Shown here piece by piece: positions 24,030 through 34,287 of a DNA stretch of 64,000 bases (position 1 is its first letter; every line of letters starts with the position of its first letter). This DNA is from Haematobia irritans (lineage: Eukaryota > Arthropoda > Insecta > Diptera > Muscidae): positions 199,198,899 through 199,262,898 of the forward strand of contig NC_134397.1 in the NCBI RefSeq assembly GCF_050003625.1, given 5' to 3'. The notes below the pieces were generated by a model. The model had not been told where the DNA came from, made no database searches, and saw only the letters and a program-made list of their open reading frames with translations. A program made the translations under genes and the position numbers.

Positions 24030-25822
24030 ATTGAGTTTCAAGCAATTTTCATGATAAAAACTACGGTTTTTATAATCCCAAGAAATAAAATCCGCACGGA
24101 TGAAAAAGACTGTTTTTCATATGTTTGGCTATAAACATTATATGTTTGGAACACAAATTTTTAAACAGAATATTTTTGAGTGCAAGCATATAATGTTCAT
24201 AAACTAGCATAACATGTTTGGGACATATATGTTAATATGTTAGAACATATTATGTTTGGGACATAAAATGTTTGTAAATATAATATGCTTGGATGCAAAC
24301 ATATATTAATTTAGAAATAGCCTATAAACATATATGTGTTTAGTAGCTTGGAGCGCTATTTAACAGGGAGCGATATTGAATTAAGTTGGTGGTTGTTGCT
24401 TGTTATTACAAAATTAACATTTTATTTTTCCTTGGGCAATTGATCAGCTACTTCTTTGATCCTTACAAACTGTGGGGTCCGCTGTTCGAATCCCCGTCCG
24501 GCAAAAGGTAAAATTAAAATTAAAAAAAAAATCATACAATCGAATAATTTCTTCTACAATGTTTGTATTACAGAAAAAGGTGCTAAGAACTAAAAATCTC
24601 GTGGAAGTGAGAAAGATGTGGGGGAATATACAATTAGGCAGAAACAAAATTTTGAGCATTCAGGTCGAAAACCTATGTTGTTAGCACCTATATTACCTGT
24701 TTATTTTCATAATTCATTATGATTGTAAATATATAAATAAATAAATAAAATTTTGAGCACAATATTGTTTGGGAGAATTTTTTTAAGCATATAATATTTT
24801 TGGGTGCAAAATGCTTCCAAACCTATTATATGTTCACATAATAACATATTGTTTTTTGCAAGACAACATTATTGAATTTGGATGCAAAAATACAAAATGT
24901 TTGGAACTTAGACTACCCAAACATAAATTGTTTAGACCAATATGCTTTCAAACATATTATATATTGGAAGAGATCAAACATATAAATGTTTGGGCAATAG
25001 CCAAAAATATATATGCTTGAAGCAAAATATGTTTGGGAGTATATGTTACAGAAGCGATTTTTTGTGAGCGTGCGGAGATCGGTCTATATTGAGGGTATAC
25101 CAAAACATGAACCAATGCACGCCCTTTTCGGCACACCTCTTTATGGTCATAAAATATTTCTAGATTTCCAATTTCAGGCAAATTGGATAAAAACTACAGT
25201 TTCTATAAGTCCAAGAAGTAAAATCGGGAGATTGATCTATATGGGGACCATACCAAAACATGGACCGATGCTCACCATTTTTGGCACACCTCTTTATGGT
25301 TCTAAAATATCTCTAGATTTCCAATTTCTAGTAAATTGAATAACAACTGCGGATTCTAGGAGTCCAAGAAGTAAAATCGGGAGATCGGTCTATATGGAGG
25401 CTATACCAAAACATGGACCGATATTCACTATTTTTGGCGCACTTTATGGTCATAAAATACCTCTAGATTTCAAATTTCAGACAAATTGGATAAAACCTAC
25501 GATTTCTATAAACCCAAGACCCAAATCGGGAGGTCGGTTTATATGGAGACTATATCAAAACCTGGACCGATATAGCCCATCTTCGAACTTGACTGCCTGC
25601 AGACAATAGACGGGCTTGTGCAAAATTTCAGCGTCATTGCTTCATTATTGAAGACTGTAGCGTGATTACAACAGACAGACAGACATGGTTATATCGTCTT
25701 AGAATTTCTCCCTGATCAAGAATATATATACTTTATATAGTCGAAAATCGATATTTCGATGTATTACAAACGGAATGACAAACTTATTATACCCCCGTCA
25801 ACATTCTATGGTGGTGGGTATA
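24030..25822 (+). repeat. Dispersed repeat family C, split by a CAC...GTG element
   Basis: Tandem monomers of about 160 bp carry AAATTGGATAAAAACTACAG and GGAGATCGGTCTATAT. They end in CAGACAGACAGACATGG, then TTATACCCCCGTCAACATTC and GGTGGTGGGTATAAT. The overall plan matches families A and B (monomers, (CAGA)n, then a TATACCC terminus) but the sequences differ. The frames at 25013-25339 and 25394-25609 are translations of monomers. Confidence 0.7.
24096..25072. mobile_element. 977-bp CAC...GTG DNA element with a tRNA-like module, copy 1
   Basis: Ends are CACGGATGAAAAA and, inverted, CACGCTCACAAAAAA. A 2-bp duplication CG is present (24094-24095, 25073-25074), and the target is a family-C monomer whose uninterrupted form survives nearby. 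The subterminal regions are dense in ATATGTTTG/CAAACATAT words. In the middle, GCTGTTCGAATCCCCGTCCG resembles a tRNA T-arm (box B). CAC termini with a 2-bp duplication point to the CMC (CACTA/Mirage/Chapaev) group; this is inference. Copy 2 (42270-43246) has exactly the same length. Confidence 0.75.
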
Positions 25823-25919
25823 ATAAATGCGTCTTCTATGCTAAGCAAAATACGTATCTTAGTGTTTTCAGGACATGATATCCTCACAACAATATTTTTT
25901 CGGTGAACCTTATTTTTTG

Positions 25920-26511
25920 ATATCTACTCGGGGAATTTTTCGAAAATTGGACTTAATTTCTGCTATGTACTTTGCTTAAATTTTCCCGGAAGCTTGGAGG
26001 TGGTAGACAAAGATCCGTTGCTTTATTTCTTGATATTTGATAGGGCAGGGTGATACTGACTTTACCCGACTTTGTTTTGAAGTTTGGTGAAAAAAACTAA
26101 ACTTTACAAATTTGTAGAGGAGTTGGAGGAAGGTTATGAAATTAATATATGGGGCACCTTATTTATTGATATTTCAACTGGGAGTTGGAACCCCCGCCTC
26201 TGCTCAACTTTTTTCAAAATTGGACTTAAGTTGTACTATGTACTTTGCTGAAATTTTCACGGAAGCTTTGAGGTGGCGTCTAGACAAAGATCTGTTGCTT
26301 TATTTTTCGAGATTTGATCGGGCAGGGTGACACTCACTTTACCCCACTTTATTTTGAAGTACAGTGAAAAACCAAATCTTTGCATATTTGCAGAGGAGTT
26401 GTGGCTATGAAATTAATATGTTATATTAATATTTCGACTGATTTATTAATATCCGCCTCTGCCCGACTTTTTTAAAATTGGACTGAAGTTCTCCGATTTG
26501 CATGCAATTTT
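25920..26511. repeat. Tandem repeat of about 256-278 bp, just over two units
   Basis: The phrase AAAATTGGACTTAA/GAAG recurs at about 25932, 26215 and 26473, together with GGCAGGGTGATACT / GGCAGGGTGACACT. It lies between a CACTG 3' end and another CACTG 5' end (26514). The 64-codon frame at 26136-26330 is repeat-derived. Confidence 0.5.
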
Positions 26512-26513
26512 TA

Positions 26514-27157
26514 CACTGAAAAAAAAGCATGCCCTTTCCAAAGATTTTGTCTTCACTTTAAAAATGTTGGTATTGATTCCGATCCAAAGAAGTAAGTATA
26601 AGTAACTATATTTTTAAGAGACACTTCTCTTTTAAATTTGGGTTTTGTGTACTTGCTTCTAGGAAGCAAATTTTAATTTTTCGCTTTTTCAGCTTTTTTT
26701 CTTCATATGCTATCAAAGTCCTTTAAAAGCGAAGGTGATTAGCCATAACTGTAGCACCAATTTTTTCTTCATTACTTATCACTTTTTACATATGTAAATA
26801 TTTTCTTTCCTCTGTTACACAGCAAAAAAGCGTCGCCACAAATGTAGTGAAATCGTTCTTTTTGGATGCGGAAGTGGTGCAAAATTAGCGCAGAAGCGAT
26901 GAATTGAACATGGGATTGTCATAGGATAGATGTCCACCATTTCAACAGTCATTGCACTGAATTTCATTACTTATTAAGTAGTGATCCAAAATCAGTGTTT
27001 TGGATGTGAATTAAAAAATATTGTGATATTTTGCTAAATAAATAATTTTTATAGTTTTTTTTTAATAACTTTTAATGCGCACTAGCGCTTGTCTGAACGT
27101 TTGACCTCAAATATGTAAAAAATTAACAATTTTTCTAGAAAATATATACAGTGCGCA
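26514..27157. repeat. Partial CACTG MITE and partial CAGCAAAAAA MITE
   Basis: 26514 to about 26760 is a CACTG-family 5' half (CACTGAAAAAAAAGCATG). From 26822, CAGCAAAAAAGCGTCGCC begins a copy of the element seen at 20665 and 55331. The LINE inserted at 27147-27157 into the sequence that follows. Confidence 0.5.
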
Positions 27158-27267
27158 GATATTCAATTCAACCGTCGAACGGAACGGACGTGTTTTTCAA
27201 TAGCGGATAAACTCATCGTAATAGGTACCTACTACGAATTTCAAGTGTGGTGGGATATTAAGCCACC

Positions 27268-28494
27268 ATGCAGCGAAATTCCAAGTCATCCACTGGGTTG
27301 CTAACTTCAGGGCCCAGTGGACGGGTATCGACTGGAGTTATAAATCTGGGCAATGACCAAGAGTTAGGCCCAATTAGTCGACCTGTAGACGGGTCGACAG
27401 GTGGCGACACTCTGACAAGTCGAACTTTTTCTAAGGTAACGACATCAAAAGGAGGTAATCCCTCGCGAAAGAGATTCAAGGAACGCAGAAATGCTTTGTT
27501 TATCCTAAAGAAGTTAGGATCAGTCGACCCAAGCACGCTGTCGGCTAAACAAAGCGATTCCTTAAAATGGGCTCAAGGAATTCTTGAGACTGGAAAAAGG
27601 GAACGATCGCCGGATGAGCTGCCATCCTCCAAAAGGGATCAAAGATCGTTTGCCTCAGTTGCTAAAGATAGCCTTGTGATGGCTATCATTAATAAAGGAG
27701 CATTGGACGGTATGATTCCAAAGCAGAATTGGGGGGAAATTGAGAATGCTCTGTCTGTCGTCTACTCACAGGTGCTGGAAAAGTTTCCCGGCCCAGATCC
27801 TCGACACCAAGAGGCTGGTTGGTATCAAGGACGATTTAAGCTAGTCGCATTTGAGGACCAGAGGTCTATAGAATGTTTTAAAGCTGCTCTGATACTAATT
27901 GGTGAAGTTTGGGAAGGAGCTGCTCTAGAGTTAGTCGAGAAGAAAGACATACCGGCTAGACCTAGAGCACATGCCTGGATACCTGCAAACCCTTCTGACC
28001 CTGAATCTATTTTAAATAGACTGAAACGATGCAATCCAGATCTTCCAACAGCTGATTGGAAGGTTGGCCGTTTGGATGAAGTGGATGGACCAAGACGGCA
28101 TGCAGTGTTTATATTGAACACTCAGTCTTTGCCACATCTGGCAAAGTCCCAGGGCCGTGTATGTTATGGCTTTCATTATATCCAAATGAAGGTGTATAAA
28201 AACGATCAGCTAAAGGATTCAGAAATGGACAAGCCTCTGTCTGAATCAGAAGTAAGCGGATCCTCTTGCGAAGTCGAGGGAGATACCAAAGTTGAAGACA
28301 TGGATAGATACCGTATGCGTGAGGAGGCTTCTATTGCCTCAGAACTCACCAAAGTCGAACCTATGGTTATTGCGAGAGTCACCGATATCTCTGAAGAGGA
28401 CATTCTTGATGACTCGATTGAAGCGGCTGATGTGACGGTTGTTGAAAATCTCGATGGTCCTTCGGATCCTCCAGATAAATCTTCATCATTGTAA
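27268..28494 (+). CDS. LINE ORF1 protein (gag-like, DUF4780-like)
   Basis: 408 residues from an ATG in strong context (GCCACCATGC). The N-terminal third is basic and Ser/Thr-rich (RKRFKERR near residue 70). A central globular domain (about 125-310) contains GRFKLVAFEDQRS, PARPRAHAWIP and CNPDLPTADWKVGRL, which resemble the DUF4780-type ORF1 domain of insect LINEs. The C-terminus is acidic (SEVSGSSCEVEGD onward). No CCHC zinc knuckles are visible. In this group ORF1 binds element RNA and packages it with the ORF2 enzyme. It overlaps ORF2 by 41 nt in another frame. The LINE origin is certain from context; the domain name is from memory. Confidence 0.88.
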   Translation: MQRNSKSSTGLLTSGPSGRVSTGVINLGNDQELGPISRPVDGSTGGDTLTSRTFSKVTTSKGGNPSRKRFKERRNALFILKKLGSVDPSTLSAKQSDSLKWAQGILETGKRERSPDELPSSKRDQRSFASVAKDSLVMAIINKGALDGMIPKQNWGEIENALSVVYSQVLEKFPGPDPRHQEAGWYQGRFKLVAFEDQRSIECFKAALILIGEVWEGAALELVEKKDIPARPRAHAWIPANPSDPESILNRLKRCNPDLPTADWKVGRLDEVDGPRRHAVFILNTQSLPHLAKSQGRVCYGFHYIQMKVYKNDQLKDSEMDKPLSESEVSGSSCEVEGDTKVEDMDRYRMREEASIASELTKVEPMVIARVTDISEEDILDDSIEAADVTVVENLDGPSDPPDKSSSL

Positions 28495-31400
28495 GGCTGC
28501 ATGTGCTGCCTTAAAAGTTCTCCTGATGAAAGGGGACATAGACATAGTTCTTATTCAAGAACCATATGTTTATAGAAACAAAATATGTGAATTAAGTACT
28601 CCGGGGTTCAAACTATTGCAGTATACTGGTAATGATGTAATTCGAGCCTGTATAATTGCTAAAAACGAGCTTAACTTGTTTCTGCTTCCTTCAATGTGCA
28701 ATGCAGACACTGTCGTTGCCAATTTAGAAATAGCCAAATGCAAATATTGGGTATCTTCGGTCTATATGGGACATGACAGGGAGATGCCTCCATGTGCCGT
28801 TAAGACCTTAGTTGAGGAGTCACTGAAAACAAAGACGAAACTCATTATGGGATGCGATGCGAATGCGCATCATAGTATATGGGGAAGTAGTGATACTAAT
28901 GCAAGGGGAGAGTCGCTAATAGAGTTTATTTTGCGTACTAATCTGGTAGTTTGCAACAAGGGAGATGCCCCAACCTTTGTCACTAAAAACAGGCAAGAGG
29001 TTTTGGACATCACCTTGGCCTCGCAAGAACTGAATGAAATGATATCTGAGTGGCATGTTTTAAGTGAACACAGCTTCTCAGATCATTGCTACATCAGTTT
29101 CAAATTTGATGTTCATATCACCAAGACCATATTTTCGCCAAATGTTAGGAAAGCTGACTGGAATAGGTATAGGGAATCGTTCAATATGAGGATATCGGAA
29201 ATAACAGAGACAAATATGAGAAATGTGCAAGATATCGAACACGCAGTGGAGCGGATTACTAAGGCCTTCAACATCTCACTGAAAGCTGCATGCCCTAGAG
29301 GAAAGCCAAGGGGGAAACATCGACCACCATGGTGGTCTACGGAATTAAGTAATATGAGGAAATCCTGCAGGAAGCTCTTTAACAAGGCAAAGTCCACCAG
29401 AGCCCCTGAGGACTGGGACGCTTACAAGAGGAATCTGAGAGGATACAAGCGAGAACTGAGAAAGGCTCAGCATAACTCTTGGAATGACTACTGCAGCAGT
29501 ATTGAGAATACGTCCGAGGCTTCCAGACTACGGAAGGTTCTAGCATCCACCAACTCCGCTCCAGGTTTCATTAAAACATCGGAGGGAAATTGGACAACGT
29601 CCAGTGAGGAGACGCTGGAGGTACTATTGGACACACATTTTCCTGGAAATCAGACGGTTGAACCATGTACTGGCGGTGCCACAGTTGCTCAGCGGTCGTT
29701 TCCTGTCGAGGAAATTGTATCGGAAACTAGAATAAGATGGGCGCTAAATAGCTTTGGACCATTCAAATCCCCCGGACCTGATGGAATTACTCCGGCGGAG
29801 TTACAAGCTGTAACTGACAAAATTATCCCCTGGTTGTCAGTGATATATAAAGGATGTATCAACTTATCATATATCCCAGGAAAGTGGAGGGAAACAAAAG
29901 TCGTTTTCATACCTAAAGCGGGAAAAGTCTCTCACTCGAGGGCGAAGGATTTCCGACCAATCAGCTTATCCTCATTCCTACTTAAGACTCTGGAGAGGAT
30001 GATAGATATTTATCTTAGAACTAGCATCGATTCAAGGTTGTTCTCGAAAGGACAGCATGCATACTCGAAGGGCAGGTCTACTGAGACCGCACTACATGAA
30101 CTAGTCAGCTTTATTGAAAGCTCACTATCTGTCAAAGAATACACAATCGTGGCGTTTCTAGACATCGAAGGGGCGTTCAATAATGTCCATCCGAGCTCGA
30201 TATTAAATGGACTGACAACTCTGAATGTTGATCCATGTATACTCAGGCTGTTAGACGAACTGCTAATGAAGAGACGTATTTCAGCCACACTAGGACAAGC
30301 AAACATACAAAGGTATGTGAACAGAGGCACTCCCCAAGGAGGAGTTCTATCACCTCTTCTTTGGAATGTTGCTATAAATAGCCTTCTGGTTACTCTAGAA
30401 AAAGAAAGGATAAAAGTGGTGGCATACGCAGATGATGTGGCTCTGGCAGTCAGGGGAAAATTCCCATCCACAATCAGAGATATTATTCAGAGGGCCCTCC
30501 GGATGACTGAGAAATGGGCGAAAGACAATGGTCTTGGGGTAAATCCTGCAAAGACAGAATTAGTCATGTACTGCAACGATCGCAAAACTCCCACGGTTAG
30601 GCCTATTTCCTTAGGGGGTATTGAAATTCCCTTTGGTGAGTTTGCAAAATACCTTGGCGTTATTTTGGACAGGAAGCTGAACTTTAAGCTTAATATTGAA
30701 GAAAGGGCGAGAAAGGCAACTGTAGCTTTGTACTCGTGCAAAAAGGCAATAGGAAAAAAGTGGGGACTGAAACCAAAAATTGTGCATTGGCTATACACGG
30801 CAGTGGTTAGACCTATAATGCTATATGGTGTTGTAGTCTGGTGGCCGGCACTTCAGAAACCGACTTGTTTAGATAAAGTTCAGCGTATGGCGTGTTTGTG
30901 TATTTCAGGCGCATTCAGCAAGACAGGAACAAATTCCCTTAATGTCGTGCTGCATCTATTGCCTTTAGACATTTTGGCCAAACAGTCAGCTGCAACAACG
31001 GCTGTGCGGTTGCGCGAGCTATCGCTGTGGTCGGAAAAAGGTTACGGTCACAGTTCTGTCCTCAAAATAATGCCAGATGTGCCTAACGTAGTGGATTACA
31101 CTTTGGCGAGTCCACTTTTCGACAAAAAGTTTGAGACTCTAATCCCCAACAGTGAGGCGTGGTGCACACAGACCCCGGGGAATAAAGAATATATAGATTT
31201 CTACACTGATGGCTCCAAATTGGATGGACAAGTGGGGTTCGGAGTATATTCTAATGATCTGGAACTTCGAATAGCGAAAAGATTACCTAATCACTGTAGT
31301 GTTTTTCAGGCTGAAATATTAGCAATAAGAGAGGTGGCGAATTGGCTGAGAAGTAATGTTCCAAAAAATGTGGGCATTAATATATACTCAGACAGTCAAC

Positions 31401-32044
31401 CTGCAATAAAATCCTTGGACTCTGTGTTCCTCAACTCGAAAACGGCCATCGACTGCCGCAAATCTCTCAATGAGATGGCTGAGCAGTACAATATTCACCT
31501 AATATGGGTGCCTGGCCATATGAACATACCGGGGAACTGCGAAGCGGATGAGTTGGCAAGGCTAGGGACTACCTTACATATTCCAGGGGAACTGGAATTT
31601 GTTGGTATGCCCCTAGCTACCTGCAAGCTCATGCTGCGTGGGAAGGCTGTTATGATGGCCAATATTCGATGGGAAAATTGCAAGGGTTGCAACGACACCA
31701 AGCAAATATGGCCCCATTTAAACTTAAACCGCACACTAGATATGCTAGTGTTCTCAAGGCGTCAGATAGCACTCCTGATATCTGCTATAACGGGTCGCTG
31801 CCTGATAGGCGATTTTGCAAAAACTATTGGTGCGAAGCATAATGACTATTGTATGAGCTGTCATGATGCGGAGGAAAAGGAATCAATAAAACACCTCTTG
31901 TGTGAGTGTCCTGCATTTTGTGTAAAGCGCAAGCAACTTTTAGGAGCATATAGCTTCAGATTACTGGCGGATCTGGAAAACGTTAACTTAAGCAGTCTGC
32001 TACTGTTTTTGGAACAATCTGGTTGGTTCAACAAAGAAAAATAA
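28454..32044 (+). CDS. LINE ORF2 polyprotein: endonuclease, reverse transcriptase, RNase H
   Basis: 1196 residues from the ATG at 28454, which overlaps the end of ORF1 by 41 nt. An upstream in-frame TTG is an unlikely start. Domains in order: an APE-type endonuclease (RILQINLHHCKAACAAL at the start, IQEPY near residue 35, CDANAHH near 138, SFSDH near 210), then a reverse transcriptase with FRPISLSSFLLKTLERM, FLDIEGAFNNV, GTPQGGVLSPLLWN and the catalytic YADD at residues 658-661. An RNase H follows with FYTDGSK (about 915), FQAEILAI, IYSDSQ and ADELARLG, so the acidic residues are all present. A Cys/His knuckle ends the protein (CMSCHDAEEKESIKHLLCEC). The enzyme nicks target DNA and copies the RNA at the break. 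No inactivating change is visible. Confidence 0.95.
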   Translation: MVLRILQINLHHCKAACAALKVLLMKGDIDIVLIQEPYVYRNKICELSTPGFKLLQYTGNDVIRACIIAKNELNLFLLPSMCNADTVVANLEIAKCKYWVSSVYMGHDREMPPCAVKTLVEESLKTKTKLIMGCDANAHHSIWGSSDTNARGESLIEFILRTNLVVCNKGDAPTFVTKNRQEVLDITLASQELNEMISEWHVLSEHSFSDHCYISFKFDVHITKTIFSPNVRKADWNRYRESFNMRISEITETNMRNVQDIEHAVERITKAFNISLKAACPRGKPRGKHRPPWWSTELSNMRKSCRKLFNKAKSTRAPEDWDAYKRNLRGYKRELRKAQHNSWNDYCSSIENTSEASRLRKVLASTNSAPGFIKTSEGNWTTSSEETLEVLLDTHFPGNQTVEPCTGGATVAQRSFPVEEIVSETRIRWALNSFGPFKSPGPDGITPAELQAVTDKIIPWLSVIYKGCINLSYIPGKWRETKVVFIPKAGKVSHSRAKDFRPISLSSFLLKTLERMIDIYLRTSIDSRLFSKGQHAYSKGRSTETALHELVSFIESSLSVKEYTIVAFLDIEGAFNNVHPSSILNGLTTLNVDPCILRLLDELLMKRRISATLGQANIQRYVNRGTPQGGVLSPLLWNVAINSLLVTLEKERIKVVAYADDVALAVRGKFPSTIRDIIQRALRMTEKWAKDNGLGVNPAKTELVMYCNDRKTPTVRPISLGGIEIPFGEFAKYLGVILDRKLNFKLNIEERARKATVALYSCKKAIGKKWGLKPKIVHWLYTAVVRPIMLYGVVVWWPALQKPTCLDKVQRMACLCISGAFSKTGTNSLNVVLHLLPLDILAKQSAATTAVRLRELSLWSEKGYGHSSVLKIMPDVPNVVDYTLASPLFDKKFETLIPNSEAWCTQTPGNKEYIDFYTDGSKLDGQVGFGVYSNDLELRIAKRLPNHCSVFQAEILAIREVANWLRSNVPKNVGINIYSDSQPAIKSLDSVFLNSKTAIDCRKSLNEMAEQYNIHLIWVPGHMNIPGNCEADELARLGTTLHIPGELEFVGMPLATCKLMLRGKAVMMANIRWENCKGCNDTKQIWPHLNLNRTLDMLVFSRRQIALLISAITGRCLIGDFAKTIGAKHNDYCMSCHDAEEKESIKHLLCECPAFCVKRKQLLGAYSFRLLADLENVNLSSLLLFLEQSGWFNKEK

Positions 32045-32180
32045 TCAAGAAGGTTCAGCGGTTAAAACTAGAAGTGCCCATATGTAATAGGTACTTTTAG
32101 TTAATGTGGTATCACAATGGACTGAATAGTCTAAGTGAGCCTGAATCTTAATCGGGCTGCCACTTTAACCTAACCTAACC

Positions 32181-32480
32181 TACAGTGCGCACAAGTTTTC
32201 GATATATAAAAAAAAAAACTTAACCCTAAAATGCACAAGGTCACAGATTCCTCAGAAAAAATATACAATATGCAAAATGCTAAATAAAGAAAATCTGCAT
32301 ACCATATTTTTATCATTAACAATTTTTCTAGAAAATATATAGAGTGCGCAAAAGTTTTCGATATAAAAAAAACTTAACCCTCAAATGCACAAGGTCCTCA
32401 GAAAAAATATACAATATGCAAAATGCTAAATAAAGAAAATCTGCATACCAAAAAAAATATATATATGGTTGATGGTGCGA
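32181..32480. repeat. Tandem duplication of about 160 bp at the LINE target
   Basis: AGTGCGCA(C/A)AAGTTTTCGATAT ... AAAATGCTAAATAAAGAAAA occurs at 32184 and again at about 32344, each unit containing ATTAACAATTTTTCTAGAAA. The LINE inserted into the first unit, whose left part is at about 27122-27157. Confidence 0.65.
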
Positions 32481-32889
32481 ATTAAACAAAGTTTTTATTT
32501 ATAAATAAACAATTTAATTTTAGCAGAGAATAGAGAATGGAGATATGTTTACACTACACAGCTTTTTCTGCCAACATTACTTTCATCTCTGATAAATATT
32601 TCTTAACTTCCAATTTGTAATTTTTTTTTAATTTATGGGCAAATTTTATGGGCAGATAATTTATGGGCAAATTTTATGGGCAGATTACTCAGATGTACAA
32701 AAAATTTTCCGGAAAAGCATATTTTTAGAAATAGAGCTATAATGCGTTAAATACAACAAACTTGATTTTATAAAATTCGGTCAAATTTTTAAGACGTAAC
32801 ATTTTTTTCTTTTTGTATCTTGAAAGATACAGTGTGCATTTAAGGGTTAACAGTTTTTTTGTGCTTCAGTATGGAGTTTATTTTCCAGG
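32481..32889. other. AT-rich stretch, nothing recognised
   Basis: A short direct repeat of GGGCAAATTTTATGGGCAGA lies near 32636-32690. There is no gene and no clear element end. Confidence 0.3.
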
Positions 32890-32999
32890 GTGTTAGTGAG
32901 CGTGAATGCTACCAAACATATCGTTCTTGAGCGTGCGTAAGTAAAATTTTTCCGTCGTGACTGTGCGTGAGTAGAATATTACTCACGTGCACACTTCTA
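32890..32999. mobile_element. hAT MITE (CGTGAG type), 3' fragment
   Basis: GAGCGTGAATGCTACCAAACA ... ATATTACTCACGTGCACACT matches the right third of the element at 60841-61423. It is truncated on the left and followed directly by a SINE. Confidence 0.7.
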
Positions 33000-33224
33000 G
33001 GTTAGGTTAGGTTAGGGGGCAGCCCGATGTATCGGGCTCACTTATGTTAGATTATTCAGTCCATTGTGACACCACAGTGGTGAACTTATCTCTTATTACT
33101 GAGTGCTGCCCGATTCCATGTTAAGCTTACTGGCAAGGGATCTCCTTTTTATAGGCGTTCCACATTGCAGTGAAACCACTTAGAGAAGATTTGAAACATT
33201 CAGAAATGTCACCAGCATTACTGA
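33000..33224 (-). mobile_element. SINE, 5'-truncated (copy D)
   Basis: On the minus strand it ends in CCTAACCTAACCTAACC and carries the SINE 3' body (TGGACTGAATAATC, ATCGGGCTGCC). It lacks the tRNA-like head. 5' truncation is typical of LINE-driven retrotransposition. It lies immediately beside the hAT fragment end. Confidence 0.8.
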
Positions 33225-34046
33225 CCTCTAGTATGATAGCAATATTTTGAACATCTTATGGTGGACGGCAAAAAACTAAAAGTAAAGAAGAAAATCAAAT
33301 CGAATCCAAAGTAGGGCCATATATGTGATAATCTTTTCTTTCAGTATAGGTAATGTCCAATTGTTTCTTGCCAATGATAAATATCATTGTTTAATTTAAT
33401 ATTCTTTAAGACACAAAGGCTATAAAATGTTCGCATTAAATCATAGCCGTTAAGTTTGTTTATGATTGAAAACTGGAGCATTTCGGTCTTGTTTCCTACT
33501 GCGATAAACGTCCCAGCTTTTTATATGCGTATCATGGTGCAAATGTTGTACCCTTAAGTTTTTCTCTCAAATAAAATTGTTTTGTATTGTCTTTACTGAA
33601 CTTAAGGTTTATGGGTCAACTTCGTGGAACAGCAAATAACTAAACATGGCCAACAAAACTTTAATGCTGTCGCATATTAAACCACCAGTAGAGTACAACC
33701 ACACAGCAGTTTTGCTTCTTTGACCGGTATAAAATGTTTTCACTGCTATTCTTTTTCTTCCCTAAGAAAGTTGTCATGGGAATTTATGGGGGTTTTGTGA
33801 GAGCTATTATGTGGGCACATGTTTTTTAAGGTTCAAATTCCAAAAACGAAAAAAAAAATTCTATCTAAAATATTCGCAACTTGTTCACAAAGTTTGTGGG
33901 TTTTGATGTACCCTATTACCCAGGATTGGGGTATATAAATTCGTCACTCCCTTTGTAACACATTGTAAAGCCTTTAATAAAGGTGCTATCGTTATTATAT
34001 TTGGCAAAGATTCCTTTCCAAGATCGTTTTCGTAGATGGGATATAT
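33225..34046. other. Intronic stretch without a recognised gene
   Basis: Only a small family-A-like scrap (GGATTGGGGTATATAAATTC, about 33923) is noted. Confidence 0.35.
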
Positions 34047-34180
34047 ACACAGAAAAAATGTTTCTCTTTCTTTATTTGATAAAATAATTTTTGTGATTGA
34101 AGTTTTTTTGTTGTTAAAATATCAATTGAATAGAATTAAAATTTTTATTGGAAAATTGTTGGTGATATTTTTTTCTGTGT
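34047..34180. mobile_element. Short MITE with ACACAGAAAAAA ends
   Basis: ACACAGAAAAAAT at the left and its complement ATTTTTTTCTGTGT at the right, 134 bp apart, with an AT-rich interior. Related to the element at 5058-5346. Confidence 0.6.
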
Positions 34181-34287
34181 AAAAGAAAGTTTAAGTTTAT
34201 TTCGGAAAGTTTTAGCCAAAATATAATGTGTATTGTGCAGTAACACAAATGATTTTATAAGTTGAATAAAATTACTAAATTTAAGTA

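Larger units (their letters stand above)
23639..25905. mobile_element. CACTG-family MITE split by repeat family C
   Basis: The left end TACACTGACAAAAATC starts the family sequence (GGTTCCAAAGATTTTGTCTTT). The right part (about 25822-25905, ATGCGTCTTCTATGCTAAGC ... TTTTTTCGGTG) matches the 3' end of the intact copy at 58600-59254. Between them lies a family-C repeat. At 23700-23749 an 18-bp unit (CAAAGGAGCAGATAGAGT) is repeated almost three times. Confidence 0.6.
27158..32180 (+). mobile_element. Full-length LOA/R1-group LINE with target-site duplication
   Basis: An 11-bp duplication TACAGTGCGCA flanks it exactly (27147-27157, 32181-32191). The 5023-bp element has a 110-bp 5' UTR, two overlapping open ORFs with no stop or frameshift, a short 3' UTR and a TTTAACCTAACCTAACC tail instead of poly(A). 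The arrangement APE endonuclease - reverse transcriptase - RNase H places it in the LOA/I/R1 group of non-LTR retrotransposons, most likely LOA. The intact ORFs and the perfect duplication indicate a recent insertion, possibly competent. The last 75 bases recur as the 3' end of the SINEs. Confidence 0.93.

Noticed and set aside
27258..30798. Several minus-strand frames of 70-150 codons opposite the LINE
   Set aside because: They are antisense shadows of LINE ORF1 and ORF2.
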